NCBI RefSeq assembly: GCF_905147365.1
Contig: NC_056408.1
Location: forward strand, 10,044,001 to 10,108,000
Source of the DNA: Aricia agestis
Lineage: Eukaryota; Arthropoda; Insecta; Lepidoptera; Lycaenidae
Direction of reading: 5' to 3'
Length of the DNA stretch: 64,000 nucleotides
A program made the position numbers and the translations under genes. This document shows, one piece after another, positions 35,566-47,209 of this stretch (positions are counted from its first letter, which is position 1; every line of letters starts with the position of its first letter). The notes beneath the pieces are model-generated. The model was not told the origin of the DNA, ran no database searches, and saw only the letters and a program-made list of their open reading frames with translations.

Positions 35566-36488
35566 TCTCATGCGTCTTGATTCTGTTTAGTTATTGAGCT
35601 ACTGAAACCAAAAGATTTTTTTTGTTCTTTAGTAGTAAGTAGTAACTACAAAATTATTCCTCTAGTTAGTTCCAAGATCCTACTTATAATCTATAATATA
35701 ATTAATAATAAGCTTGATTCAACTGAAAACAAATTGTTATTAACAAGTAACAACCTTATATACAGAAGGTTGTCTCTACAAAAAATGCGCAACCCATAAA
35801 GAGAACTAAACGTTTGTATTATACGCAGCTAGAGAGATTTAAAGGCTTACGTGAAATTAGAAGCCAAATAGGACGAGATAATTACGCCTCCCTTCTGACT
35901 CGCATTTGGTTTCTGGTCTTAACTGTGCGACGTCATTTACCTAAACTTTTGTTTGCTTTGTTTAAATTTTCGGGCTTTTCTAAATAAAATTTATATTATA
36001 CTCATTACTACTATTTTTGTGCAAAAATAATGCTACCAACTAAAAAGTATATTATCCCTATTTTAATATTAAAAGAAAGAAAAAAGAAATAAACTTCAAT
36101 CAAAATTAGGTGTAGAGTTTAAGCTTTTGCTTAATACCTATACACTTTACTTTTGTATACGGCCAATGTGTTGACTTAAATTGTATTTATTAGTCACTTA
36201 ACAGCTTGAAAGGAAAATAAATCCAGTTAACTCAATAAAAATATTGCAAACTGTCAGGCTTGACCATGATTATCAACGTTTTAAAATCAATTTGCCACCC
36301 CACAAATTAATTTATAATGGCCGCATTTAAGCCTATTTCTATTTTTATACATTAACATGTTTAATGCTTGTATGCTTATTATTTTTTTTATTAAAAAATT
36401 AACTCGAGAAGATTTCAGAATGTAAACAGCCGACGCTAAAACATAAGCTGTCTGTTCTAATATTTAACACAATCTATATTAAGGACGT
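35566..36488. other. AT-rich DNA
   Basis: Nothing recognised. Confidence 0.45.
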
Positions 36489-36489
36489 T

Positions 36490-36660
36490 AATCCTTCAAT
36501 GCAGTTGCATACAGCGTCGGCCATGTTGTGACCTTTCGAGCGCCCGATACACGCGTCTTGCTCTCTCTCACGCGGAGCCGTATACATCCGTCCCTTAGCA
36601 ACGACTACCCAATTAGGACACCACGCATGCGCTCGTCTTCAATGTCAAATCAATCCTGGA
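36490..36660 (+). promoter_or_regulatory. CpG-bearing patch upstream of the exon candidate
   Basis: This stretch is visibly richer in CG dinucleotides than its surroundings. It contains CGGCCATGTTG (YY1/Pho-like), ACGCATGCGC (NRF1/Ewg-like) and a CTCTCTCTC tract. It lies about 170-340 bp upstream of the exon at 36827, so it could be a promoter or untranslated first exon. No TATA box, initiator or matching splice donor was found. Confidence 0.3.
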
Positions 36661-36833
36661 CTGATGCAACCGGCTACCGAAAGCTACACAATTTTAATGT
36701 CCACTGACGTTTTATTGAAACTAATATAATCTGACAGTGTGCTGTCAGCCTAAAGAACAGACTATCTTGATATTTTATGGGTTGAATATAATATAATATT
36801 ATGTATTCGTTTTTTTTTTGTTACAGGAATAAA

Positions 36834-36858
36834 ATGGCGAGTTCATCTAAGTGGAAGT
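36834..36858 (+). CDS. Candidate first coding exon of an unidentified gene
   Basis: A pyrimidine run of ten T followed by GTTACAG makes a textbook splice acceptor ending at 36826. The exon (36827-36858) opens GAATAAAATGG, giving an ATG in good context, encodes MASSSKWK plus one base, and ends at a GTAAGT donor at 36859-36864. Read without splicing, the frame stops after about 20 codons, which supports splicing. The next exon would need a phase-1 acceptor; none with a clear continuation was found, so the following intron may run beyond the window. Eight residues are too few to name the gene. Repeats are sparse around it. Confidence 0.42.
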
Positions 36859-36864
36859 GTAAGT

Positions 36865-39800
36865 ACACACTTATCATTTTAACAGAATATGTTTAATCAA
36901 ACTTGTCAGTGCCTATGGCCAAGACGTGACGTCCAACCTAGAAATCTTCAAAGTTCAAAGTAACTTTATACATAAAAACCCAAACGATTTAAAGAAACCG
37001 GAAAAGCTATCTTGGTAACTAAGTATTTTTGAAGATAAGCCTTAATTAAACTTCCTTACTCCATTAATTTATCAAGTTAAGTATTATTTACTAAGAAAAA
37101 ATATGTTTTGTAACTAGAATACAATCAGTAAAATTCCCGTTTATAAATATTGCATTAGGATGACGTCGTGTTGTCTTCGGGAGTAAATAATTTAGTCATA
37201 GAACGGAAGCCATATTTTTACGAGTGGCGAGATCGGCTCATTACTATCTTATTACGAACGACGACTCAGGCCTCTATGAGCCGAAACACATCCAATTTCC
37301 CGACTTCCCATTTATTGATATTGACTCAATGAAGCTCGGGTGAGGTATACGACCATGGATCGCCACCACACTAGAAAGGACTTTTAAAAAAAAATTGACC
37401 AATATCTGCCACTATTTTATTTTGTCACTTTTTTATTTTATAATTGCTTATTTTTGTAGCCTACAACTACAAATAATTATAATAAAATGAAATGTTGCAA
37501 TTATTAAGCGAGTAATAAAAAAAATATTACATAGATTACTCTTAAACTTACTCGTGGGAATTTTTTGACACGGAATGTGAAAAAAAATCCGTGTCAAAAG
37601 TTTTTCCCATTTAAATACAAACAGAAACTCGACTAGGTAAAACGAGTTATAAGTTTGAGATTTACCAAGCCTCTTCCAGTACACTGTAAATATATATTTT
37701 TGTATCACTTATCATCATTAAATCTAACGCCAAATAAACTCGAGTAGGACGTGACTTGTGAAAAAATTGCCATTTACCTACCGGGTATAGATTTGTGAGC
37801 ATGAGAGTGTATAGTGTACCGAATGGTTACTATCACGGAAATGCAGTTTGCTTTTAGGAAGAGATACATACTATGTATTGTCTTTATACCTATATTTACT
37901 GTATCTTTGTTTTGTGGAGATTTTGTTACTAAGATACTATAAATGCAGTTACTTTAAGATTATTTTTTTTTCTTTTCAAAAATGTTTCATTTCGAAAACC
38001 CCTAATAGATAAAATTATGAACTCATAGTTTAGGAATCAACGCTCAAAGATTAGCAAACAATCCTTGAAGGAACTTTTTAATGTTCCGGGAAGCCACGAG
38101 GTTAGTAAGGAATCGCCCGCGGTGGTCGTTAAATTTTTTATGATCACAAAAATCTGTCAAGGGCATAGGTCGCATTTCAAGTGTTTTGAGTACTGATTCA
38201 GTTGACCCTGGAGTTTCTAATGATTATAAGCGTTTGACGATTAACCCTTTAATTGTCGCGTTAAAAAATTGATACGCTGAAACTATGTGAAAAATATTTG
38301 TATCCTGCAGGATTTCTGACCGATGCTCAAGAGATGAATTTGAAAGGATCGACCGCTGAAAATATTTTCTAACATAAGATTCAGAATATTTTCTAGAAAG
38401 GATAATACGGTTTACCAATACCATAAGACTAGGAAACTTTTATCCCACATGATAAAGCTTGCGGGAAACTCAAAGCAAATTTTCCTGTAAAAACTAATAA
38501 GCGGAAAGTGTTTGGCGATTGAGGGGTTGGCTAACTCATCTCAATCTGCGTCAACTGATTCAGCGCGAAGATTTTAATAAATAAAGTATAAGCCTGATTT
38601 AAGTTTCTTGGCAACGTAAATTTTTAAGTGAGTCTTTTGTCAAAATTTTGCTAGAAACTTTGTTATTTTTAATATATTTTGTGTTCTTTAATTATTTTTT
38701 TTGGGTAATCGTATCTAAGACTTTTTTTAATACCTTATTTACTTACGTAGTAGTAATTTTGTAGCGTTATATCTCAAAATAAGTATATAATATTTCGGAT
38801 ACATAATCAAGTTATGATAATTCGAAACGCGTGTAAAGTATGGATTATATTGACATGTGTCAAGACGTAAAGTTAAAAATGAAATTAATTCCATCTCGCC
38901 AAATGGAGCCAATGCGGCCGGGACAAATTTGATACGAAAGGCCGATGTGCATAATATGGTAATGAGATCCCATACCCGATCCCAAACAAACTCGATATTG
39001 GTCCCAAAAGAAGATTTGCTGGAGAGATATGTGACCAATATCAAAATTTGTTTACATAATAGACATTGCTTAGGGGAAATTTCCGATATGTATGGCAGAT
39101 TTGGGTTATGTTTACATTTAGGTAATCTAGGATGAGGTTGACAGTTTAAGTAGTGATGGGTGGACTTTTTTGTATATTTATAAAATATTTAATATTATTT
39201 AATAAGTATTACTACTAAGTACCATGGCATATTTTGCAAACTATCTAATTACGTGTTAATGATACTTATTACTTACAGGGAAAAACATAGAACATTTGCA
39301 GTAACTTTAGCACTTGTATTGACACGTTTAGAAGCCAGCGAGAGCTTTATTAATCTCACAGGTACACCTTCATTGCAAATGGGTTTTTTTATGACAAAAG
39401 CATTAAACTTTATAAAGTCTTCCGTTTTGTTTTTTACTAATTTAAGTCTTCCTCATTTTTTTCATATTTTCTGAAAAATTATTCATAACATAAAAATGTG
39501 CATTTAAAGACTTTAATCTGTTTTTTTAGCAGAAAAAGTGATAATGATCATGTTCTTGCGTGGATACAAAGTAAACAAAATTAAGTGGTAGAGGCCTTGG
39601 TTACGTAGAATGTATTAGATCAAATAGAATCGAACATCGAACACGCAACTGTCTTTTGTCACGCAAGATATGCTCTTATTTATTTTTAGTTCTAGGTAAT
39701 CGAAGCCATTTTCTTCGTCTCGTGAACCGTGACTCGTCATTCGAAAATTCGATTATTTCGGGATATTTTCATTTATGGAACAGTTCTTTTTATTTTCAAA

Positions 39801-40067
39801 ATCATATTGTAAGCTTTACATTTTATTACAAAGTATAATTGTAGGTACTTTATTTTATTTTAAAAAATTAAAGTCTTTCATGTAGTTAAGTAGGTAAGCT
39901 GATAGATGTTCGCCGTGCATATTTTATGATATGCAAAACGAATGCAATCTAAATTGTGCCTTTTATTAGCTCGCAAATAGGAGTCTATTAATTAGTGTGT
40001 ATCAGTCGAATTGTAATTCCATTCGAACGAACGAGCATTTGAAATTATTGGAACCTGTCTGTCAAAT
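36865..40067. other. Low-repeat stretch
   Basis: This is the longest stretch without recognised transposons. It has moderately GC-rich patches at 37140-37370, 38090-38130 and 38860-39000, the last with open frames on both strands (38857-39135 plus, 38739-39044 minus) but no domain. Conserved non-coding sequence is plausible. Confidence 0.4.
37557..37606. repeat. Hairpin with 12-bp perfect stem
   Basis: TTTTGACACGGA (37563-37574) pairs with TCCGTGTCAAAA (37588-37599), extended outward by GGGAA/TTCCC with a small bulge. No second copy was seen. Confidence 0.65.
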
Positions 40068-40190
40068 TGGAACGAGCGGGCCCAATCAGAGATAACCGGT
40101 GGTCCGACAGCGGCGTGCGTCATTTGCATGTCAGCGGGGAGGGGAACAACAATGGCGGTGTTTACCTGCGTTGTTTTTCGTCCCGCTTAA
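40068..40190 (+). promoter_or_regulatory. Dense transcription-factor-motif cluster in a GC-rich island
   Basis: Within 84 bp there are exact matches to several core motifs: CCAATCAG (40082-40089, NF-Y), AGATAA (40090-40095, GATA), AACCGGT (40094-40100, Grainyhead), ATTTGCAT (40122-40129, POU octamer), AACAATGG (40148-40155, Sox) and TGTTTAC (40159-40165, Forkhead). The island is much GC-richer than its surroundings. Enhancer function is an inference. Confidence 0.4.
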
Positions 40191-41395
40191 TATTGAATTG
40201 TAGGCATATTTTTAGGTGTATTTTTTTAGACGGCAGTGAAAGGGTTATGAATATTTTGAAAGTAATTCCTGATATTTTATACTTACCTATAAGTTTTGTT
40301 CGTTATTATTTTGCAAATTTTTTTATTTAATACTATTATTATGCGTGACTACGAAACGAGCGAAAACGAACACCGTTTATTTACAACCACATACTTCATT
40401 ATACAACTACAAAGAAAGTCCATTAATTTAAATACGTATAACACGTTTTTTTTACGTCCGTGACGTATAAAATCATCCAATAAATCTAAAGCCGTTATTT
40501 ATTTCGGCTATCAATTAAATTTTATTACGATTTAGCATCTAATACTGTCATAATGGATGTATGACTATTGACTATTAAATTATTGTGTGCCGTAACTCCG
40601 GTCAACCTGTAGTGTTTACGAATGTCATAAAACGTCATCATTATTTACGAATAAAATCCCGAGAAAAATTTATGGTCCATCAAAATGTTTGAGGTCATGT
40701 AAAGAAAAGAAGCCGCGGTACTTAAAAAATATATTCCAATTAAATAGTTTTTATTTTAAGGAAGGAAGGAAGTTGGAAGTTTGGCACCAAGCTAACAAGA
40801 TTTTTGGGGTTATTTTAGGTTAATGTAATATTTTACAATGAGCTACAGATTGGCTGTAAATAGTAAATACATAGGAAATACAATATAACATTATTTTCTT
40901 AAATGCAATAAAGAATAAACGTAGTACTGACAACGTATTTGCTCAAGTTTTATCTACTTAGTATTTCCATGTATGTTACTTGATGTTTCATCAAAGAAAA
41001 CAAAAAAAACATTGTTTATCCTTACCAAAACAATTTAAGAACAGTTTAACCTCAGACGAAGATACTTATCTCCAGTTCCTAGTCTTATATAAAGTTGCTA
41101 ACTTGATAACTTGCTTTATTTCTCTCTGTTTACTTATCTCGCCACTCAAGCTTACTCTTGCTCGTCGCTCCGAAATTCTGAACAGTTTCTGAAATAAATA
41201 AAGTTTAACTTTAACATTATGAAATAATTTATTGGCGTACGGTGGCATTTATTTTTTATGGGATGTGTTTCATAAACGCAGCATCAAATATTGTTTTCAT
41301 ATTATGACGTTTCAATTCTGACTTATCCATGTTGTTGTTTTTGATTTATATATTACCATTTATATTTTAACCACTTGAAAGACAATTATAACAGT
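40191..41395. other. AT-rich DNA
   Basis: There is a GGAAGGAAGG run near 40762. No gene or repeat family was recognised. Confidence 0.45.
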
Positions 41396-41632
41396 ACGAG
41401 CTTTTGCCCGCGGCTTCGCTCGCGTTAAGAAGTATTATTATATACAAACTTTCATCCCCTATTTTAACCCCTTGGAGGTAGAATTGATCAAAATCCTTTC
41501 TTAGCGGATGCCTGCGTCATAATATCTACCTGCATGCCAAATTTCAGCCCAACGGTCCAGTGGTTTGGGCTGTGCGTTGATAGATCACCATGTCAGTCAG
41601 TCACCTTTGAGTTTTATATACATATTTAGATT
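41396..41632 (+). repeat. LINE tail, family T4 copy 1
   Basis: It starts CGAGCTTTTGCCCGCGGC and ends in CAGTCAGTCACCTTTGAG, TTTTATATACATATTTAG. It is nearly identical to 46573-46815, with only a handful of substitutions, so both are recent insertions. Confidence 0.75.
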
Positions 41633-42024
41633 AATTATTAGTTTAAGCATGTATTGATATTATTAATAAATCTCATACATTTAAACGCCACAGTGTGGCC
41701 ATACCCAAATTTAGGCAGTAATTACATCACATTGACTTCGAAATTGGAATATTGCAAAGATGAAAGTAGGCGGCGAGCACGATCATAAATATCGATGCAA
41801 CGTCCATTTAATACAAAATCATGTAAATTACACAACTTATTACGAGACGTGACAAGTAACGGGAGTGAAAATGTCGGATAACAGTATCAAGTTACATTTA
41901 CAATGTTAAGTTTAGTTTTTTTCGTAGAGTTACCACAAAGCATTTAAATTGTGAACTCTGATATTTTTTGTGCATTTTACGTAGATTAACTAATAAAGTG
42001 AACCAAGTATAATTTTGCAAATCT
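41633..42024. other. AT-rich DNA
   Basis: Nothing recognised. Confidence 0.45.
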
Positions 42025-42246
42025 AATCTATACTAATATTAAAAATGCGAAAGTGTGTCTGTCTGTATGTCTTTTATCTCTTTACGCCCAAACCGCAGAA
42101 TCGATTTTGCTCAAATTTGGTAGGGGGATATAATCCCCGGAAAGAACATAGGATACCCCGGAAAGAACATAGGATCCAGGAAAAATGTACGGCTCCCGCG
42201 CGATACACGAATTTTGGCTCAACGGAGTTGCAGGCGTCATTTAATT
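42025..42246 (-). repeat. LINE tail with GTCTGTCT, same family as 5983-6198
   Basis: It shares TTACGCCCAAACCGC, AAAAATGTACGG and CAACGGAGTTGCAGGCGTCA with 5983-6198. It contains a small internal duplication (two copies of CCCCGGAAAGAACATAGGAT). Confidence 0.7.
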
Positions 42247-42251
42247 AGTAA

Positions 42252-42600
42252 CTAAACTAGATGTCCCGCGCGGCTTCGCCCGCGTAAATTAGGAATTTTA
42301 CGGAAACCGTACATTTTCCCATAAAAAATAGCTCTTATTTACTCTATATCTGTGTCAAATATTGCCATAAAAATTGCTCCAGTAGTTCGTAATTTCTAAT
42401 ATTTCCCCCGTTTTTCCCACATTTTCCTGAGTTTTTTCGGTCGTATTCGTCTTAGCGTGATAATATATAACCTATAGTCTTACTCGATAAATTAGCTATC
42501 TAACACTGAAATAAGTTTTTAAATCGGCCCAGTAGTTCCTGAGATTAGCGCGTTAAAGCAAACATACTCTTCAGGTGTATAATATTATGTATAAATTTTT
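42252..42600 (+). repeat. RTE-type LINE tail, family T3 copy 2
   Basis: It runs from AACTAGATGTCCCGCGCGGC to the CTGAGATTAGCGCGTTAAAG and TATAATATTATGTATAA end. Its 5' end abuts the 5' end of the oppositely oriented tail at 42025-42246, only a few bases away. Confidence 0.75.
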
Positions 42601-42739
42601 TTAAATTATCGCTTGACAAACTCGAGTCTCGATCTAAAAGACTATGAAAAGTACCAATAACAGGATCATTATAGGCTCATAAGTCATAACCATGGGACGA
42701 TGTATGGCATAATATGGTAGTGATGATGATGATAAATGT

Positions 42740-43135
42740 AATTTGCATAATAGCATATGCTTTCCGTTCTTAAAACAACGCCGAAACTCCCAAACTTGTA
42801 TATATAAAGAATCAGGAGTTCTCTCAGCACCTTCCGAACCACGGTATACCAGGTGTACCTCGGTGCAAAATCTAACTTGTTGGTAGCATATGCTTAGAAT
42901 ACTTCTCACGAAACCGAAGTCACCACATGTTTCCATATAAATTTTGAGGAGTTCCCTCGATTACTTATGCATCCTTCATCAGATCACCACTTTTGTGAAT
43001 ATAATACCAAATTGGGATGATACCCTATATACCAAAAGAAAAATTTTGAAAATCGGTTAACAAACGGCGGAGTAATCGTTGAACATAAGAAAACGAACAT
43101 AACACCTCCCCCATTTTGAAAGTCGGTTAAAATTG
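42740..43135 (+). repeat. Interspersed repeat ending in GTCGGTTAAAA
   Basis: It includes ACCACGGTATACCAGGTGTA, CCTTCATCAGATCACCAC and ACGGCGGAGTAATCGTTGAA, and ends AAAGTCGGTTAAAA. I recall this as a repeated lepidopteran sequence; only one copy is present here, so the call rests on memory. Confidence 0.4.
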
Positions 43136-43303
43136 TAGCCTATGTGTTATTCTGATGTATAAGCTATATTATTGTAAAGTTTCATTAAAATCCGTTCAGT
43201 AATTTTTGCGTGAAAGAGTAACAAACATCCATACATCCACACATCCATACATCCACACATCTATACATCCAAACAAACTTTCGCCTTTATAATATTAGTA
43301 GGA
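43136..43303 (+). repeat. LINE tail with (ACATCC)n
   Basis: It contains AAATCCGTTCAGTAATTTTT, about seven units of CATACATCCA/CACATCCA, and the terminal TTCGCCTTTATAATATTAGT, standard features of a truncated RTE-like tail. Confidence 0.65.
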
Positions 43304-43518
43304 TCTATAAGTAGGCAGCAGCTACCTCGTTACTACCTTATTACAATAATAATTGTCTTAGAAATTACTGTACCTACTTACTTATCTTTTTACCCGACTG
43401 CCAGGAGGGTTATGTTCTCTATTGTGGTGAGTGGTGACATAATTTTACCCTACTTGAAATAATAACATTATGTTTGACTTGACACATTATATTGTACCTA
43501 CTTATATTTAATGTTTAC

Positions 43519-43990
43519 ATAATCTGGGAGTTGACAACTTTTTAAAAATAGCTGTTATAAGCGCTTCAGTTGTTTACAATAATACCTGTAAATTAATATT
43601 TTATTCATTATTATGCCCTAGAATGAGTAAAAAATTATTTTAAATACTGAATTCAAAATATGTCACAAAAACGCGGCATTATGGTCACGTGATGTGTGAC
43701 GTCATCGTTCATGAAACAAAACAAGCGTAAACAGAGCAAAAGTGAGCGAAAGTGTTTAACCTAACAACTGTCAATTTTGTTTGACACTGAACGATGACGT
43801 CACTGCTTCAGATTAGCGTTTCCAATCACGTGACTTACAGTTAATAAATCCATTTTTTTTTCAATGTAAAATAAAATGAATCAATAATTATTTTTTCGTT
43901 ATTTGTATTGTTTTAGATCTTTTATAAATAAATCTATAAAATTTAATAATTATTTTAAAATTTTAAACATACTGTCAACTCCCGGATTAT
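43519..43990. mobile_element. MITE with internal CRE and CACGTG pairs, about 470 bp
   Basis: The ends ATAATCTGGGAGTTGACA and TGTCAACTCCCGGATTAT are inverted with one mismatch. Inside, a second inverted pair carries TGACGTCA at 43697-43704 and 43795-43802 and CACGTG at 43686-43691 and 43827-43832. No duplication beyond AT is visible. No coding frame is present. Confidence 0.65.
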
Positions 43991-44340
43991 TATTGTTAAT
44001 TACAGTAATAGCATAGGCAATTGGTCAAGTTTTTAACTGTCATTTGAGACACTCTTAACTTGAAAATCTAATTTTGCTAGTAAACAAAATGTTCATAATC
44101 TAATACAAATATTTATTGAAAACCGGCACCGACATCTGGGTGCACGGTAGTGCATCCGCCGAGACTAGTCAAGCGAAGCGCAAGTGCACTACCTACCTTT
44201 TCTCGAAGTGTTTCTTCGTTTTTTTTTTTTGAACCCTCATAGAGTTGGTTTCCGTTGTATCAGATAGTTCATATTCTCAAGATATGATGTGAATTATAGT
44301 AGACTTATTAAACATACAAAGTCTCAATTGAGTAGACTTT

Positions 44341-44640
44341 TATATTTATACCTTAGATTTAATTGATATCTAAAATACACTGATTTTGACACTGACTCAC
44401 TGACACACTGACACACTGATTATCATCAAAATTGTCTGACACACTGATGATCATCAAACAGCCCTCCTTACCCCTCCCATTTTAGGGGATGTGGGCGAAA
44501 GTTATAAGTTTATGAATTTTTTTGTTGGTTGTATACTAAACTTAGATTACATACCAAATTTCAGCTTCCTAGCAAGGAATGTTTATATGAGACTTTCACC
44601 AATTTTATGAATTAGGACATGAAAGTTCACTCGGGACTGT
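44341..44640 (+). repeat. (CACTGA)n-bearing interspersed repeat
   Basis: Units of CACTGACA and GATNATCATCAAA (44385-44460) are followed by CCCTCCTTACCCCTCCCATT and TTAGGGGATGTGGGCGAAAG. I recall this as a LINE-associated tail; it is a single copy here. Confidence 0.45.
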
Positions 44641-44704
44641 AGACAGTAACTAAAAAACCTATAAATAAGTACTTACAAGAACCAACTCACAAAAAGAACT
44701 GAAA

Positions 44705-45120
44705 TCCCACCAAAACATTTCTTGTAAAATGTTGCCGAGACAACAACATAAGGTTTACCCTTTGAAAAAGATATATATTAAGATCTCATGTAGAACCAAG
44801 CTTCTGTATCTACACGGCCTGACTCTACTGGTCCTAACTTAAACAAATTCTACTTATCAGTAAATATGTATGGCTTGTCTGTTTCGTTACTAACTTCAGA
44901 CCAGAATCTAAATATTCGCATCACTTCCACGACGGTAGCGAAACGGCTAAGCCATAGATATTTACTGATAGTATGTAGAATTTGTTGAAGTTAGGGTCAG
45001 TAGAGTTAGGTCGTGTAAATTCAGAAGCTTGGTTCTACATGAGATCTTATATCTTTTTCAAAGGGTAAACCTTATGTTGTTGTCTCGGCAACATTTTACA
45101 AGAAATGTTTTTGGTGAGAT
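44705..45120. mobile_element. Foldback element F1, large copy with about 180-bp arms
   Basis: The left arm from TCCCACCAAAACATTTCTTG and the right arm ending CAAGAAATGTTTTTGGTGAG pair over about 180 bp at roughly 90% identity, with a short unpaired centre near 44890-44935. The shorter F1 copy inside the hAT element at 14576-15038 is the same family. Confidence 0.85.
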
Positions 45121-46572
45121 TGCATATTCTTCGATGTCTATTGGCAACGATATAATTTTTCATCAGGGAATCCGCTTCTTCATTTATTCGATACAATAAT
45201 AAAAACAATAATTATGTCATTTATTGCGGATTTATTTCATACCCAGTGATTTCATAATTTCCGTTAAAATTATTTTTCTCATTTTAATAATTTATAATTT
45301 TCAAGGCATCTCATTTCAAGCAATTACATTGAATACATACTATCGTACAAACAATAAAATTTAATTATAAAAACAAGATAAAATAAAAATTAACCGTGCT
45401 AAAGTAGGTACCTAATGAAAACGTTTAATTATAAGTAAAAATATATAATTTTTACATTTATATTTTTTTGCATACTGTAGTCTGTAACTTATAAGTTGTT
45501 TATATTTATATTAATATTCATATATTAATATAAATATATAAAAATTATCTTCTTTCTATAATAATTTGATAATTAGACAAAATGAATATTTTGTCTTCAT
45601 GCTTTACTTTCTATACAGAAATATTACAGTAAATGTAAATGTAGTACCTGTATAGGTAGGTACCTAATGCCTACCTAAAGTTAATGTAGAAATTTATTTT
45701 CCTACCTCATAGATAGCAAAACCAGAAAATTAAGCATTTGATAATAATTATTTGCCTGAATAGGTACGTAATACCTGTATTTGGTATAACAGGTTAAAAT
45801 AAATTCAGTGATAAGTATATCAAGTAAATGTCTACCTACCTAATTGGGTTCAACTTCCTTTCGATATCAATAGTGGATATAAAGAAGAATATTTATGATA
45901 AAGTTAGAATGTACTAAGCTATGTATTTTGATAGCAAGTGAAATAATTGAAACTTACGAAAATTAACTATAAAAGATACTTTTTAGGAGTAACAACTTGA
46001 ATAAAAAAATGTAAAAATAGTTACTAAATAGTCCACTTCATTTAATTACCTAATCTTTGCAATTTCCATTGAACCTACTACTAATAATACATATTTTGTT
46101 ATGAGATTTGACTTAAGATTTATCACATTTTAAAATGTAATCCGCCAAAGCAAAGTATGTAACGTGTTACGTGAGATTATTTTGAAAATAAGAGAATTTA
46201 AAATATTTATCCTACCTATATAATTTATTGTTATTTATAATCGCACGCTCAAGTTGTTTTGACACGAAATACATGAGCTTGAACTCAATATCATTAAAAC
46301 TTAATCTCTCGATTGTACTTTAAATGGCTGGCATCTCGTGTACAGTCGTGAATATAAATTCTTAACGTAATTACACTCCGACTGAACCGTTTCCAATTAG
46401 GGGAAACCAATAAGATTCGCAAATAATTCTGCACAGTTAGCCGTACGGCGTACCTAATGAAAATACTCTTTTTAGGTAGATGTAGCCTTTTTATACAGTA
46501 TACAAACTTTTGAAAGTGAATGTAGAGACTCATGAATATAAGAAAATATTATAATCAAGTCCACTTACCAAC
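45121..46572. other. Very AT-rich DNA
   Basis: Long A/T runs and short ATATTAATAT-type palindromes near 45500. No gene seen. Confidence 0.5.
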
Positions 46573-46815
46573 ATATAAAAAGAGCTTTTGCCCGCGGCTT
46601 CGCTCGCGTTAAGAAGTATTATTATATACAAACTTTCATCCCCTATTTTAACTCCTTGGAGGTGGAATTAATCAAAATCCTTTCTTAGCGGATGCCTACG
46701 TCATAATATCTACCTGCATGCCAAATTTCAGCCCGATCGGTCCAGTGGTTTGGGCTGTGCGTTGATAGATCACCATGTCAGTCAGTCACCTTTGAGTTTT
46801 ATATATATATAGATG
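46573..46815 (+). repeat. LINE tail, family T4 copy 2
   Basis: Nearly identical to 41396-41632, ending in ATATATATATAG. Confidence 0.75.
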
Positions 46816-47209
46816 TAGATTATAGATATCAATACAAAGCATTTTTTTAAGTTAAAAACCTTAGGTCCGTCCTTCGTACTGTATATAAAATGTCTCATAA
46901 GACTCAAAGGTAAGGTAGGTACGTTTCTTTTTATCTTGTAAATGGAAACCTATGATATTGCGCAAGGGACAATATTATAGTTCAGGTGAGCTCGGGGGAG
47001 TTAGGGGGACGTGTTTGTTATTGTGCGTGTTGCGACCACTTCTGACACGTTTTTCTAATAAAATTCTTATATAGATAATATGTACTAACCTAAATTCCTA
47101 TACAGGATACTTATTAATGTCCACATAAACAGTAATTTTAATTATTCTTGAGAAAATGTAGAGTTATGGAGTTAAAGACTCGATGTGACGTAATTTTTAT
47201 GAAATTATG
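46816..47209. other. AT-rich DNA
   Basis: Nothing recognised. Confidence 0.45.

Noticed and set aside
38739..39135. Overlapping 92- and 101-codon frames on opposite strands
   Set aside because: Mutually exclusive frames in a GC-richer patch suggest low stop density rather than coding sequence.
43210..43272. CRISPR-like array of (ACATCC) units
   Set aside because: It is a simple microsatellite in a LINE tail in eukaryotic DNA; there are no spacers.
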